A stretch of 32,645 nucleotides of DNA from Bacillota bacterium (GCA_023393125.1 JAEWMQ010000016.1:1-32645); one strand, 5' to 3'. Positions 16,168-26,509 are shown, numbered from the stretch's first letter. Notes: generated by a model from the sequence alone, not told the origin. Program-made: numbers and translations.

Positions 16168-18489
16168 TTAATCCCCCTTTGTACTTATTTCCTGATTACT
16201 TAAAAATACATAACCTTCTTTTACATAAGCATCATAATAACGCTGAGCGGTTCTAGTAAATATAAGGTCTGATGCCTTAAATCCTCCCATAAGTTGGAGT
16301 TTTTCTAAGCTACTTTTCCTTTGATCATTTATATAGGCCAGTTTATAGCTTCTAGAGGTCTTGTCTTTTTCATAAGCATAAACCATAAACTCACTTTTGC
16401 GGTCTCCAAGGAAATATTTTTCCTGATAACGATGTATACTTGTAGTTGAATCTAAATAAACACATGGATTGGAATTCTCTTCTAAGCTTAAATACAACAT
16501 GTGATAAAGTTCACTTTTAGCTGCAACATCTTTTTCCTCATAGCTTACTAGCATATTAGCTCTTGCTAAAAGTTCTTCTTCAAAAGAAAGTCCAAAGAGC
16601 TTCTCATCCTGCAAAATATACTTTTCCTGTAATGTAAAGAGCTTCTCTAAAAACTTTTCTTGGCTTTGGTTTAAAATGCTAGTGATATTTCCTATACCTT
16701 TTTCCTCTACTAAGAAATGTTCCCCCTTGGCTTTTCGAAGCTCATCTAATTTGCTATGTACTAGTTTTTCATAATATTCATTAACATTCTGTACAAGGTA
16801 GGCTTCCTCAAACTTATTAACTTCTTCCATTAAGATGCTAAGAAAGCTCCCTACTTCCTCTAATTTTTTGAGTTCTATTTTGATTTCACTATAAAGCTCT
16901 TCCAAAATGTCCTTTATAGCATCTATAGCCTTTAGTTTTAATTTCTTCTCTAATTTTTCATACTTTAAACTATAGACCTCATTTATTAAATAATCTTTTA
17001 CATCTCTTAAATATTTCTTATCAAATAAGCTAAACTTACTTCCTATAACTTCCCCAACACATCTATTTTCTTTTTCTTCAAGGATTAATTCTATCTGCTT
17101 TATTTCATAGCTATATTGCTGCCTTAAATTCTCTATAGCTTTAATTTGCTCTATCTTAAAGAGCTCTTCTAACGCATAAGGTCCATAATCTGGATGATTA
17201 ATAACATCTACATAGATTTGCTTCTTTATTTTCTCCTTAGATACTTTTTCCTCTAGTTTCTTTTCACTATTCTTAATAAAGTTGGTACTAAAAAAGTCTT
17301 CTATACTCTTTTTATATAATGTTTTTTCTGCATCTTGAAAACTTAAACCTTTTAATTCTCTAAAGCCTATAGACCTAGAAATAACACTATAAATTTCACT
17401 TAAACTTTCTTTTGATGGCATAACGGTATCTATTAAACCATTTAATCTCATTTCATTTAAACCAATAGTTTCTAACAAGGCCTTACTCTCTTTAATACCA
17501 TGATAGCTTAATTCTTCTTTATAAGCATTGAAAAGATGATATGCTGTGGCTAAATATATTCCTACTCTAGGCTTTTTCACTTTTGCCAGTCTCGCACTAG
17601 CCCATCGGTGTTCATCACCACCCATGATATTGGTCATAAATACACTATTGTTATACTGCTCTCTTGCTTCAGCTAATTCTATTTCTTTTTGCTCTCTATT
17701 TTTCAGTAAGTTAAAGGCTGCTATGGTTTCATAATGCTTAACTTTAGCTTGTTCTATCTTCTGTCCATTTTCCTTTTTATCCGATAAAATAAAGGTGAGG
17801 TTAAATAAAGGCTGATTATAAACCGTATCTAGCTTTAACCCATCTTCTAAAAGCTCTATAGGTTTCTCATAGCAATACTCTCTAGCCTCATAAGTTTCAA
17901 TCTCCTTAAAAAAGCTGATACTCATAGCCTGCTGCAGTGGTGTATAAAGTGTCTCCTCTAATATGGCAAATAAATCTACAGCCACTTGTTTAAAGTCTTG
18001 CTCTAACTTTTTCTTAAGAAGTACCACAATATCAGGTAGTAAAACATTCATTTCTTCACTAGCATCTGTAATGACACTGACCTGAATCTGCTCCCAATAA
18101 CGAAACATCTTTCCTTTTTCTAAAATAGCTTCTCTTACTTTGGTTATTTGCTCATTTAAAACTTTCAACGCGCTTTCATCTTCAAATAATCGCTGACTTA
18201 AAGTTCCTCTAGCAGTTTTTTCCTCACCTTTATTTAAGGGTAGTATAAGAGAAGAAACCTGCTCTTCTTCCATACTCCCTTCTAAGCCTACATACAAATA
18301 CATAATGCCTTCTGCATTCATGACATTTTGATTAAATTCAGACTTAATCACTTTTATACTTTCTTTAACCCTATCACCTACGAGCACAAATAAAATAGGG
18401 GACTTCGCCCGAATTTCATTACTCCTCAAAACACTATCATTATCCCCAAGGGCATAATGATAAGCTCTTTCTAGTATCTCCTCTTTCAC
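16168..18489 (-). CDS. Large coiled protein, probable degenerate tubulin-like paralogue
   Basis: 773 residues, no membrane helix, many Lys/Glu-rich helices from 380 to 660. The first 350 residues line up with the tubulin-like protein encoded just upstream. SPILFVLVGDRVKESIKVI (30-48) sits where the latter has NPMLVIGLGGTGIDALLRL. GIMYLYVGLE (61-70) sits against NVDFLAFET. QVSVITDASEEMN (136-148) sits against IFLLTGLSGGTGSG. QPLFNLTFILS (226-236) sits against VAPFDLCHLIS. The glycine loops needed for GTP are lost here. The start is GTG at 18489. The paralogy is my inference from strand and helix patterns. The alternative is an unrelated Rossmann-like protein. A catalytically dead partner for the active tubulin homologue is the likely role. 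Confidence 0.65.
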   Translation of the reverse strand: MKEEILERAYHYALGDNDSVLRSNEIRAKSPILFVLVGDRVKESIKVIKSEFNQNVMNAEGIMYLYVGLEGSMEEEQVSSLILPLNKGEEKTARGTLSQRLFEDESALKVLNEQITKVREAILEKGKMFRYWEQIQVSVITDASEEMNVLLPDIVVLLKKKLEQDFKQVAVDLFAILEETLYTPLQQAMSISFFKEIETYEAREYCYEKPIELLEDGLKLDTVYNQPLFNLTFILSDKKENGQKIEQAKVKHYETIAAFNLLKNREQKEIELAEAREQYNNSVFMTNIMGGDEHRWASARLAKVKKPRVGIYLATAYHLFNAYKEELSYHGIKESKALLETIGLNEMRLNGLIDTVMPSKESLSEIYSVISRSIGFRELKGLSFQDAEKTLYKKSIEDFFSTNFIKNSEKKLEEKVSKEKIKKQIYVDVINHPDYGPYALEELFKIEQIKAIENLRQQYSYEIKQIELILEEKENRCVGEVIGSKFSLFDKKYLRDVKDYLINEVYSLKYEKLEKKLKLKAIDAIKDILEELYSEIKIELKKLEEVGSFLSILMEEVNKFEEAYLVQNVNEYYEKLVHSKLDELRKAKGEHFLVEEKGIGNITSILNQSQEKFLEKLFTLQEKYILQDEKLFGLSFEEELLARANMLVSYEEKDVAAKSELYHMLYLSLEENSNPCVYLDSTTSIHRYQEKYFLGDRKSEFMVYAYEKDKTSRSYKLAYINDQRKSSLEKLQLMGGFKASDLIFTRTAQRYYDAYVKEGYVFLSNQEISTKGD

Positions 18490-18575
18490 GCTAAGGTCCC
18501 CCCTCTTTTATTAAATTAAGAATTAAGAATGAACAATGAAGACTTATTCATTCCTAATCTTTGATTTTTATTAAG

Positions 18576-21500
18576 CTAGCTTAATTTCTTTTTCAGTTCT
18601 TTCGTATAACTTAGTATATCACGATAGAAATCATAAATCTCTCTGCCGTTTACAATCTCATGAACTTCATCTTCTATTTCTTCTCTTCTTTCTCCATAAA
18701 CTTCAAGAATCTGTTCTAAGTTTGTCATAAGTTCACTAATATCTTCACTTTGTGTTAAAGCTTTTACACGTCTTTCAGTTTTTCTAAGCATAATTTCTTT
18801 TTGTTTACCTTCCATAGCTGTAAAGCGTTTGAAAAGTTCATGCTCAGGGTATTTGTTAACATCCATTACATTAAGAAGTGGATCCCAAAGCTCTTCTTCT
18901 GCATCTTTATCATAAATATAAAGAGCACCTTTTTTATAAATAGTTTTCGTGTAAATGGCTTTTACAAAGTTTTCTGTTGCTTTAGCTGCTTCTTCTGCTA
19001 AGGCAATAGCTCCCTTTAGCTTTTCGATATAAGCTTCTATAGCTTCATACTTTTTAAGCTCTGCTTTTAAAAGTTCTTGTTGTTTTGGATAACGAAGTAT
19101 ACCTGCAAAAGCCATTTCTTCTGAGTAGCTATTCATAATAGGATATTCTACTTTATTACCTTTTAAGCCTTCTTTTACTTGCTCCTCAAAGTCTGCTAAG
19201 GCTTTTTTGATACTTGTAAAGTTTGGCTTTTCAAAGTCTATGCCATAAGCTGCTGCTTGTTTTTCTAAATCAAAATCTGTTACACAGTTTAAAACATATT
19301 GGTTAGCAAGTCCTGTTTCTTCTTTTTTAGTAACCACATGGTACTTAAGAGCTGCCTCAAAGCGTGCTTTTAAGGTGTCTACTTTATTCCCAATACGATT
19401 ATTTGCATAAGTATCTCCCCATGCTTCTACTGGAATAGGCGAAGGTAGGTTCATCCAGTTCTCCTTCTCTGTCATCACTAAATGACGGCCTACACCCTCT
19501 TTAGTAGCAATGGTCTCTTCATAAAGCTTTTCATAGCTCTTTAGTGGACCATAAGCATAAAGAGGTACACCATTTCTAGTGGTTACCCAGAAAATACGAT
19601 TGGTAAGCTTACTTTGTCTAAGTGAGAACTTAGCTGCAGAATTAGGATACTTCTCTTGGAAATTCTTAAGTCCTTTATAAATACTTGGTGTATTCGTTGG
19701 TACAGAAACCATGGCATAGTAAGGGAAATTAAACTCTGAGCTATTCGTTAAGTAGAATAATGGCACTGCATCTCTTGCTAATTTAGAAGCAATTTGTTTT
19801 TCTACTAGATCTGTTAAAGATTGTTCCTCTCCATACTTCATCACTAAGAATTCTTCCATTGTTTTAGAAATAAGGTCTGAGAACTTATCTGTAATAAAAT
19901 CAGAAATACTTGTGATAATATCAATCTCAGCTTCATTAATCCAGCTATCTGCTTCTTCTAAAAGCATACTTGTAAACTCAGAAACTAAAAGCTGTGGATC
20001 ATAACCATCAACAACTTTATCAATATGTTTTGAGATATCTCTTACACTTACTACATTCCAATGATAAGTTACATTTCCTCTTTCATCTACAGACTCATCT
20101 GCATTTACAAGGATTTCTCCATCCTTTTCAAAGATATTTCTAAGGGTACCTAAGATTTCTTTAAATACAGCATACATTTTATTATTTTGTTCAATAAGAA
20201 GTAGTCTTAAATCTTCATAAGCCGCAATCATCTTTGTATATTTCTCTGTATCTGCTCTTAAGATATACTCTGAAATTTTACTGCTAATGTATTCATTCTT
20301 TTTCTTTTCTTTAGAAATAAAAGCTGACTTAGCTTCCTGCATTTTTTCAATACAAGTATCCACTTGATATTGTATTTGTTTAGGTAAATTAACAAGCTGT
20401 TCTTTGAGTGACACAATATAAGCTTCTATGGTTTTTACTAAAGAGAAACCTTCTCTATTCACTATCATATTAGAAGCATACACAGGACCATGCTCTGGGC
20501 TTGTGAAGAGGCGTCTTATTTCCCCGGAAATAGTTTCCTTTAACTCATTAGGAAGCTGATTGGCTGCTTTGTTATACTCTTCTCTTGCTTTTAAGAGATA
20601 GTTCTTTTCTAACTCTGTATCCATATTAACGGCTTGTGTTTTAACCACGTTGTTATAAGCATAAGCTTCTCTTGTTTCAAAACCTGGAAGTGGTTCTGGT
20701 ACACTATCTTCAAATCGTTTACTAACACTATCAATATCTAAACCTAAACGTCTAGCCAGCGTCATAACTTCTTCTTCTGTAGGTACAGCATCAAACATAC
20801 CTTCTATACGTTTAAATACCTTAAAGGCCATATAAGTTGTCATTTCTTCAATCGGTAAAATAGAGGCTGAAGCACCTATAATATTGTACTTATAGTTAGC
20901 AGGTAATACGGCTTCACGCATTTGTTTAATATTGGTTTCAATGTTGCTAATATAGTCATGGATAGCAAACTCTTCTCCTGACTGCTTATCTTCACTTGCC
21001 ATAAAGTTAGTGATATTCTCTGCTGTTACATTCATGCAGTAGTCATATGCATTATGAATCGTCTTACCTTCTGTATCTGTAGCCGAAATGAGGTGGCAAA
21101 GGTCAAAAGGTGCTACCTGACAGTTAACACTTAATCTTGTACCATAATCTTGGATAAAGTGTTCACCACGTTCTTCAATGTTCATCCAGTAATCTAATTC
21201 TTTAAGGGCAGCATAACCATTCTTTTTAATATACTCCTGAGTATGTATGCTAAGAGATGGATTTGCCAGGTTAACATCTGGCGTAAATAAATACCCCATA
21301 ATGCCTGAGCGGTCAATGCCACTGCCACCTGCTTCAATATCTAGGATTGCTCTTGTGATATAAGCAATATCTAAGAAACAGCCACTACCTGTTCCACCTG
21401 ATAAACCTGTTAATAAAAAGATATAAATCTTCTTATCTGTTCCTTTTTGAAGCTCTTTAACCTTCTTTTGAATGGCATCTACAACTTGATTAATTTTAGT

Positions 21501-21962
21501 GAAAAGTAGTAATCTACCACCTTGTCTTACTCCAGAAGCCCCATTAATGCCATCTGCAATATGAAGCTCTGAAGAAAGCCAAGAAGCTACACTTGGATGT
21601 AATCTACTTCTATTTTGGAGCATAGAACCAATCCCTGCTTCTGAGAGAAGTACAAGCTCATTAAGTGGATCAAGTCCAATCCCTTTATATTTTTTATTTT
21701 TATCTTGCTCATTTGTTTCAAAAGCTAAGAAATCTACATTTTCTGGTTTATCTTTTCTCTTCTTAGTAAGTGGATCTACTGGCAAATTAAAACGTCTATT
21801 AATTTGATATTTAAGCCTAAGTAGTGCATCAATCCCTGTTCCCCCTAAACCAATAACAAGCATAGGATTGTCAATGGTATCTACTCTAATCTTCTTACTT
21901 ACAATCCCCCCACCTTGATTAATATCTAATTGCTGGATATGATCTCTAATAATTGGTTTCAT
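18576..21962 (-). CDS. Giant tubulin-like GTPase
   Basis: 1128 residues. The N-terminal 400 carry tubulin/FtsZ-type nucleotide motifs: a first glycine loop LVIGLGGTG (35-43) and the signature SGGTGSG (188-194, tubulins have GGGTGSG). They are separated by strands and helices as in the Tubulin_2-like family. The remaining 700 residues are largely helical with long charged segments, and two strand-rich parts near 720-860. The protein is about three times the length of FtsZ (around 380). No TM or signal peptide is seen, so it is cytosolic. It likely forms a filament or GTP-driven scaffold under the membrane proteins of this operon. It lies 25 nt after the secreted vWA gene. Family confidence is high; function is unknown. 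Confidence 0.85.
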   Translation of the reverse strand: MKPIIRDHIQQLDINQGGGIVSKKIRVDTIDNPMLVIGLGGTGIDALLRLKYQINRRFNLPVDPLTKKRKDKPENVDFLAFETNEQDKNKKYKGIGLDPLNELVLLSEAGIGSMLQNRSRLHPSVASWLSSELHIADGINGASGVRQGGRLLLFTKINQVVDAIQKKVKELQKGTDKKIYIFLLTGLSGGTGSGCFLDIAYITRAILDIEAGGSGIDRSGIMGYLFTPDVNLANPSLSIHTQEYIKKNGYAALKELDYWMNIEERGEHFIQDYGTRLSVNCQVAPFDLCHLISATDTEGKTIHNAYDYCMNVTAENITNFMASEDKQSGEEFAIHDYISNIETNIKQMREAVLPANYKYNIIGASASILPIEEMTTYMAFKVFKRIEGMFDAVPTEEEVMTLARRLGLDIDSVSKRFEDSVPEPLPGFETREAYAYNNVVKTQAVNMDTELEKNYLLKAREEYNKAANQLPNELKETISGEIRRLFTSPEHGPVYASNMIVNREGFSLVKTIEAYIVSLKEQLVNLPKQIQYQVDTCIEKMQEAKSAFISKEKKKNEYISSKISEYILRADTEKYTKMIAAYEDLRLLLIEQNNKMYAVFKEILGTLRNIFEKDGEILVNADESVDERGNVTYHWNVVSVRDISKHIDKVVDGYDPQLLVSEFTSMLLEEADSWINEAEIDIITSISDFITDKFSDLISKTMEEFLVMKYGEEQSLTDLVEKQIASKLARDAVPLFYLTNSSEFNFPYYAMVSVPTNTPSIYKGLKNFQEKYPNSAAKFSLRQSKLTNRIFWVTTRNGVPLYAYGPLKSYEKLYEETIATKEGVGRHLVMTEKENWMNLPSPIPVEAWGDTYANNRIGNKVDTLKARFEAALKYHVVTKKEETGLANQYVLNCVTDFDLEKQAAAYGIDFEKPNFTSIKKALADFEEQVKEGLKGNKVEYPIMNSYSEEMAFAGILRYPKQQELLKAELKKYEAIEAYIEKLKGAIALAEEAAKATENFVKAIYTKTIYKKGALYIYDKDAEEELWDPLLNVMDVNKYPEHELFKRFTAMEGKQKEIMLRKTERRVKALTQSEDISELMTNLEQILEVYGERREEIEDEVHEIVNGREIYDFYRDILSYTKELKKKLS

Positions 21963-21987
21963 TTGTTTCCTCCCTTTTCCCTTATTA

Positions 21988-23769
21988 TTATAATAAATAC
22001 TCTATTTGTACGGTTTGACCACTATCAGCAATATTAATGCTTAATCGGTCACCTTTTTTAAGCTCAAGTCCTTCATTAGCCTTTATCACCCTGCCACTTT
22101 TTTCAATAGCATAAGCTGAGTTGTTATATAAAATCACCTTATCACCTGGTGCTACTTTAAATATCACCTTTTCTGTTTCTTTAAACTCTGGTGCAAATTG
22201 CAATAAAGCATGAAGGTTTACTTTCCCCTGAAATAAGCTTAGCTTTTTATACTGCGGTGGTGTTAATTTACCAGTTGTATTATCCTTAAGCTCTATTACC
22301 ACTTGGCCAACTAGAGGTGTTTTTGCCACCTTATAAGCCTTTAAAGCAAGGATGAGTACTACTAATAAAATCACACCTAGAATGCTAAGACCTATATAAA
22401 GCCATAACTGAGTATTTTCTTCCTCTGTACCTTCTACATTATTGACATTAGGTGTTACTGTAGGACTAGTTGTACTTGCTGCACCTACTTGAATCTGAGA
22501 CTTTGTACTTTCCCTTATGTAGCTTGTATCTTCTACGATTACTTTAACTGAATAATCACCTTTATCTTTTAAAGTGTATTCACCTATAAAACTTTGCCCT
22601 TGCATCTGCATGTTAATTCTAGTTTCTATACCTGTTTGAGTATCAGTTAAAACCAAATATCCTTTAGCACTATTATATAAGCTAGGATCGTTAAGTGGAC
22701 TACCTTGTAAGCTTAAGTAAGCCTCAACACTTAACTTATCACCTACACCATAACTACTTTGGTTTAAAGGCTTCATAGTCACTTCTATATCATAGTTATA
22801 TACTAAATCAATATTAATTTGATCTCCTGCAATACCTTTAACATACAACTTCCAATCTCCCTGCATAGGTCTTGCTAGTTTTAAAAGGCTGTAGCTATTA
22901 GATGTATGTAATGTAATACTTTGTGATGGAATAGTTTGCTCGTTTCCACTAGGATCTACTAACTTAAATGTCACTGGACTTTTTGAAGTTGCTGATAAGT
23001 TAGCTTCTAATACATTCCCATTTGGAATATTTACGATCACTTCTTCAAAATTACCGGTTCCTGTAATAGGTCCTAATGACTGTACTTTTAAATTGGAATG
23101 ATCTGCAAAAATCTCTGTTAAAATATCAGGAAGTTCTGCTGGGTCCTTTGTAGCAAAGGCTTTTGCCTTGGTATCTACTGAGATTTTTTCTAAGTAAGCT
23201 TCATTAAGCTTGCCGTTATCATTTAAACCAATGGTATAAATCGGATAGCCATTAGACTGAGCTTCACTTACGATAGCCGCTAAATCCTTATCAATATCTA
23301 TTAGCGTACGATTAGCCACCCCACCAATAGCATTATTGCCATCTGTAAAAACAATAATAAGTGGACTATTACTAGATGCATTTCTTTGGTTTAGCATCTT
23401 TACTGCTTCCTTTAATCCTGATGTAATATCTGTATACTCTAAATCTCTTGTAATACCATCTACAAAGCTCTTAATTTTTTCCTTGTCATTTTGATTTTTT
23501 ACTAAGCTCATGGGATAGATCTCGGATACCTCAGAACCATAGGTTACTACCCCTACCTGATTATCCGTGAGTCCTAGCATATCCACAAAGAGCTTAACAC
23601 CTTCTAAACCTAATTTATTAGGGTCCGTTTCCTTCATAGAACCACTGGCATCAATAACTAGAACAGCATCTAACTGTGCATCACTAGGTGCTGCCATTAA
23701 CATACTTGGACACAGAAGGAACATCATGGCAAATCCTATTATAAAAAGTTTATTGACATATTTTTTCAC
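21988..23769 (-). CDS. Exported vWA protein with cytosolic C-terminal domain
   Basis: 593 residues. A signal peptide (MKKYVNKLFI then a hydrophobic core, cut after about A26) leads to a vWA domain with MIDAS DASGSM at 40-45, a Thr at DITSGL and Asp at FTDGNNA. About 210-440 is strand-rich, Ig-like (VKVIVEDTS). A transmembrane helix lies at about 455-477, and residues 478-593 form a strand-rich cytosolic domain (VIELKDNTTGK, GDKVILYNNS, LSINIADSG). The protein thus spans the membrane, with the MIDAS outside and a small sandwich inside. It may link an external signal or the other vWA protein to the tubulin-like protein encoded next. Confidence 0.82.
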   Translation of the reverse strand: MKKYVNKLFIIGFAMMFLLCPSMLMAAPSDAQLDAVLVIDASGSMKETDPNKLGLEGVKLFVDMLGLTDNQVGVVTYGSEVSEIYPMSLVKNQNDKEKIKSFVDGITRDLEYTDITSGLKEAVKMLNQRNASSNSPLIIVFTDGNNAIGGVANRTLIDIDKDLAAIVSEAQSNGYPIYTIGLNDNGKLNEAYLEKISVDTKAKAFATKDPAELPDILTEIFADHSNLKVQSLGPITGTGNFEEVIVNIPNGNVLEANLSATSKSPVTFKLVDPSGNEQTIPSQSITLHTSNSYSLLKLARPMQGDWKLYVKGIAGDQINIDLVYNYDIEVTMKPLNQSSYGVGDKLSVEAYLSLQGSPLNDPSLYNSAKGYLVLTDTQTGIETRINMQMQGQSFIGEYTLKDKGDYSVKVIVEDTSYIRESTKSQIQVGAASTTSPTVTPNVNNVEGTEEENTQLWLYIGLSILGVILLVVLILALKAYKVAKTPLVGQVVIELKDNTTGKLTPPQYKKLSLFQGKVNLHALLQFAPEFKETEKVIFKVAPGDKVILYNNSAYAIEKSGRVIKANEGLELKKGDRLSINIADSGQTVQIEYLL

Positions 23770-23784
23770 TGACCCTTCCTCCTC

Positions 23785-25551
23785 TTACTCTTTTTGCATT
23801 TCTATTATCCTAATCTTAGGTCTTAATTCTTCAAGCTGCAAAGTCATATTATAATAAGGCTCCATACTTACAATTTCACCAGTAACAATATATGAACCTT
23901 TATCAATAGCTACACTATCTTCTCTATAAACATAAGCCATTGAATCTGAATAGTAGGTAGCATCCAAATAATAATAGGCATTAGCAATACCCTCATGTGC
24001 TTCTTCCGGAATATAACAATTAAATCGAACAGTCTTGCCTACATAATCTTGTAAATTAGAATCTGATAACGCAATAGTTGTAGCTGCTATTTCCTGCTTC
24101 TCATAGCCTTCCGCTCCTAATATATAGTCATAAGTATAGGCAACAGCTTCACTTGTTGGATTCGTTACTTTTAAATGCTTAAGACCATCTATGAGTTCAA
24201 CTGTGTCACCTTCAAACTCAGTTAGATATTCTAATCTATTATCTATTAAACGTATTACTGGATATCTTATAGCTCTATTAGTACCTGCTAACCTTATGCC
24301 AATTAAATAATCCTCTATATCCAGTGCCTGTATTTGCCCTACATCTATTCCTAAATCATTTAAGTTAAACTCATACCGGTTTATTTCATATGCTTGAGCT
24401 TCACCTATAAAAAGGAATAGTTCTAATCTATTATTATATTTCTCAATTGCAATCAAATACTTATTAGCCTCGAAACAATCCTCTCCTGTTAGTACAAACG
24501 CATATTGCTCTATAGGCTTTTCAAGTAGCATCTCTGGATGGTCGTATTTTTGCATCTTTTCTGCTATTTCTATTTCCTTAGTATAATCTTTAAAATACTT
24601 AAGGTCTTTATAAAGCTTAATGAGTTCGTCATACTCTTTGGCTTTTAAAAGTCTTTCGATTTCCTTTTCTTTTTCCTCCATAAAAGCCTCTACTATTTCT
24701 TCTATAGCCTCATCTTTATATGCCCTATCTGCACCAGCTCTATAGGCCTTTACATACTGAGCAAAAGTTTCGATTTCTTCCTTCGATTTCTGCATCAAAG
24801 TTTCATACATAAATATTTTAACTTGAGGCGTTAACCACTCAGTATCAAGATTATATTGCCTATTATTAACATAGATATCACTCAGCATATCTATTAAATC
24901 TCTAAAAGGCTCAATACCTGTAGCTATAGCATATTTCTCATATAACTTTTGGTCACAAGTCTTAAAAAGTTCTAATATGGCATCTTCCTTATCTTGAGTA
25001 AAGTACTGAGATGGTATTAAAAATATCTTTTCTTTCGCCCAATTATAATTACTATGTAAAGGATTATTAAGTTCATTTACTAAACTTGCTTTAAAGTCAG
25101 TCCAGCCGGAAAAAACAACTTGCGTAATGGGATATCTTTCTAAGAGATACTCTTTTTGCAGCTCTGTTAAACTTTGAAATCCTGATGCTTCATATTCACT
25201 CACATAATTTGCAAAAGTATCTAAATCCTTATTGTTACTACTGTCTGTGATCTGCTGATATAAACTTGCTATCTCTTCTTTATATTCAGTAATCCAGCTT
25301 AGGGCATTAAGTGTACTACTAGCCTTTTCCTCTTTATAATGAAACCATCTATAATCTGCTGCTCGTTGTAAACTTTCTTCAGCTTCTATCCATTGCTTCT
25401 CCTTATAATATTCTAGGCCACTATTTACATATTTCATCTTTCCCATTATATGTTGTGCTTTAAAAACAACAAGTATCAATACAGCAGCAAATAATAAGAT
25501 CACTAACCATTGAAGAAGCTTTCCTCTTCTATATCTATTTCTTCTGCTCAT
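23785..25551 (-). CDS. Single-pass membrane protein with helical-repeat and OB-like extracytoplasmic part
   Basis: 588 residues. An Arg-rich start (MSRRNRYRRG) precedes a transmembrane helix at 13-30, so the rest should be outside. Residues 41-330 are helical, with a TPR-like first unit (NSGLEYYKEKQWIEAEESLQ) and many acidic/Lys coiled segments. Residues 340-470 are strand-rich. The last 100 (YVGKTVRFNCYI, then GSYIVTGEIVSME) suggest an OB-like barrel. It starts 1 nt after the zinc-ribbon gene stop. I know no named family; a sensor or docking role outside the cell is a guess from position and topology. Confidence 0.75.
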   Translation of the reverse strand: MSRRNRYRRGKLLQWLVILLFAAVLILVVFKAQHIMGKMKYVNSGLEYYKEKQWIEAEESLQRAADYRWFHYKEEKASSTLNALSWITEYKEEIASLYQQITDSSNNKDLDTFANYVSEYEASGFQSLTELQKEYLLERYPITQVVFSGWTDFKASLVNELNNPLHSNYNWAKEKIFLIPSQYFTQDKEDAILELFKTCDQKLYEKYAIATGIEPFRDLIDMLSDIYVNNRQYNLDTEWLTPQVKIFMYETLMQKSKEEIETFAQYVKAYRAGADRAYKDEAIEEIVEAFMEEKEKEIERLLKAKEYDELIKLYKDLKYFKDYTKEIEIAEKMQKYDHPEMLLEKPIEQYAFVLTGEDCFEANKYLIAIEKYNNRLELFLFIGEAQAYEINRYEFNLNDLGIDVGQIQALDIEDYLIGIRLAGTNRAIRYPVIRLIDNRLEYLTEFEGDTVELIDGLKHLKVTNPTSEAVAYTYDYILGAEGYEKQEIAATTIALSDSNLQDYVGKTVRFNCYIPEEAHEGIANAYYYLDATYYSDSMAYVYREDSVAIDKGSYIVTGEIVSMEPYYNMTLQLEELRPKIRIIEMQKE

Positions 25552-25552
25552 T

Positions 25553-26464
25553 TCATTCCTCCCCTACCAGTGTTGCTATTTGACTCACTATCTCTTCTCT
25601 AAGAGCTTGATCAGAAACACCATCTTGAATCTTTCTTAATCTTAGTAGTCTTTCCTTTGGTAAGTAAGGTAAGTATTCTTTTAAAGCTAAAGCATATTTA
25701 TTTAATAAAAATTTAGAGCGAAGTGCCCCCCCAAGTACACTAGCTACTATCTCTTCCCCTTTTTCTTCTGTCAAAACTTGCTGCCTATAACGCAATATGT
25801 AATTAATAGTCGCTTCATCTATAAGCTCTTTCTTCAGCTTAGCTACTTCATATATATATCTAATAAGTAGCATATTACAATCTTTTAAAAGTACTGTTTT
25901 AAGTTCTAGTGGTAAATCCTTTCTTAGATGAAAACGATTTAAACAAATAAGCTTATAGACTCTTATTTCTTCGTTATCTATGATTTGACTTAAGTATCTT
26001 AGCTTTTCATAAGCACCTAAGTAATCACCATCGCTAATTTGTTTCTTACATGCTTCCCATTGTTTTTGAAGATCTTGCTCAATTTTATGTCTATTGTATT
26101 TGATATGCTTTTCTAATTCTTTTTTATGGTAGGCCTTCTTGTATTTTAAATAAATCATTCCATAAAGTCCTACACAAATCATGGTATAAACTGTTCCCAA
26201 AAAAATCGCACGCCAACTCATGCTCACTATAAACATAAAAGCATAAAGTATCAAAAGAATGCCTAGACCATTTAAAAAATGTCTTTTGACCGTCTTTATA
26301 GCAATGCATTCAAGAGAAACACTTAAATCATCCTTACCACATTTAATACAAGGCTTTTGATCATTCATATGATAGGTATTACAGCCTCTGCAGTAAACCA
26401 AATACTCAAGCTGACTATCATAAACTGGTAGCTGGTCAAACTGTACTACTAATTTTTCTGTCAT
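25553..26464 (-). CDS. Zinc-ribbon protein with two membrane helices
   Basis: 303 residues. C25, C28, C39 and C42 (CRGC, CIKC) form a zinc ribbon. Two hydrophobic helices follow (about 65-82 and 88-106), so both ends should be on the same, cytosolic, side. Residues 107-303 are helical and charged, with TPR-like pairs (QISDGDYLGAYEKLRYLSQI). The ribosome site AAGGAGT is 7 nt upstream of the ATG. It is the second gene of the operon. Its short ribbon resembles that of the operon's P-loop GTPase, but no direct homology is claimed. Confidence 0.75.
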   Translation of the reverse strand: MTEKLVVQFDQLPVYDSQLEYLVYCRGCNTYHMNDQKPCIKCGKDDLSVSLECIAIKTVKRHFLNGLGILLILYAFMFIVSMSWRAIFLGTVYTMICVGLYGMIYLKYKKAYHKKELEKHIKYNRHKIEQDLQKQWEACKKQISDGDYLGAYEKLRYLSQIIDNEEIRVYKLICLNRFHLRKDLPLELKTVLLKDCNMLLIRYIYEVAKLKKELIDEATINYILRYRQQVLTEEKGEEIVASVLGGALRSKFLLNKYALALKEYLPYLPKERLLRLRKIQDGVSDQALREEIVSQIATLVGEE

Positions 26465-26509
26465 ATGTTTACTCCTTTAATCTTTTGTTTTGCAGAAGTC
26501 TCCCACGTA

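Noticed and set aside
16168..18489. vWA MIDAS at DASEEM (142-147) in the 773-residue protein
   Set aside because: The Thr and second Asp of the motif are missing, and the segment fits the position of the tubulin glycine loop better.
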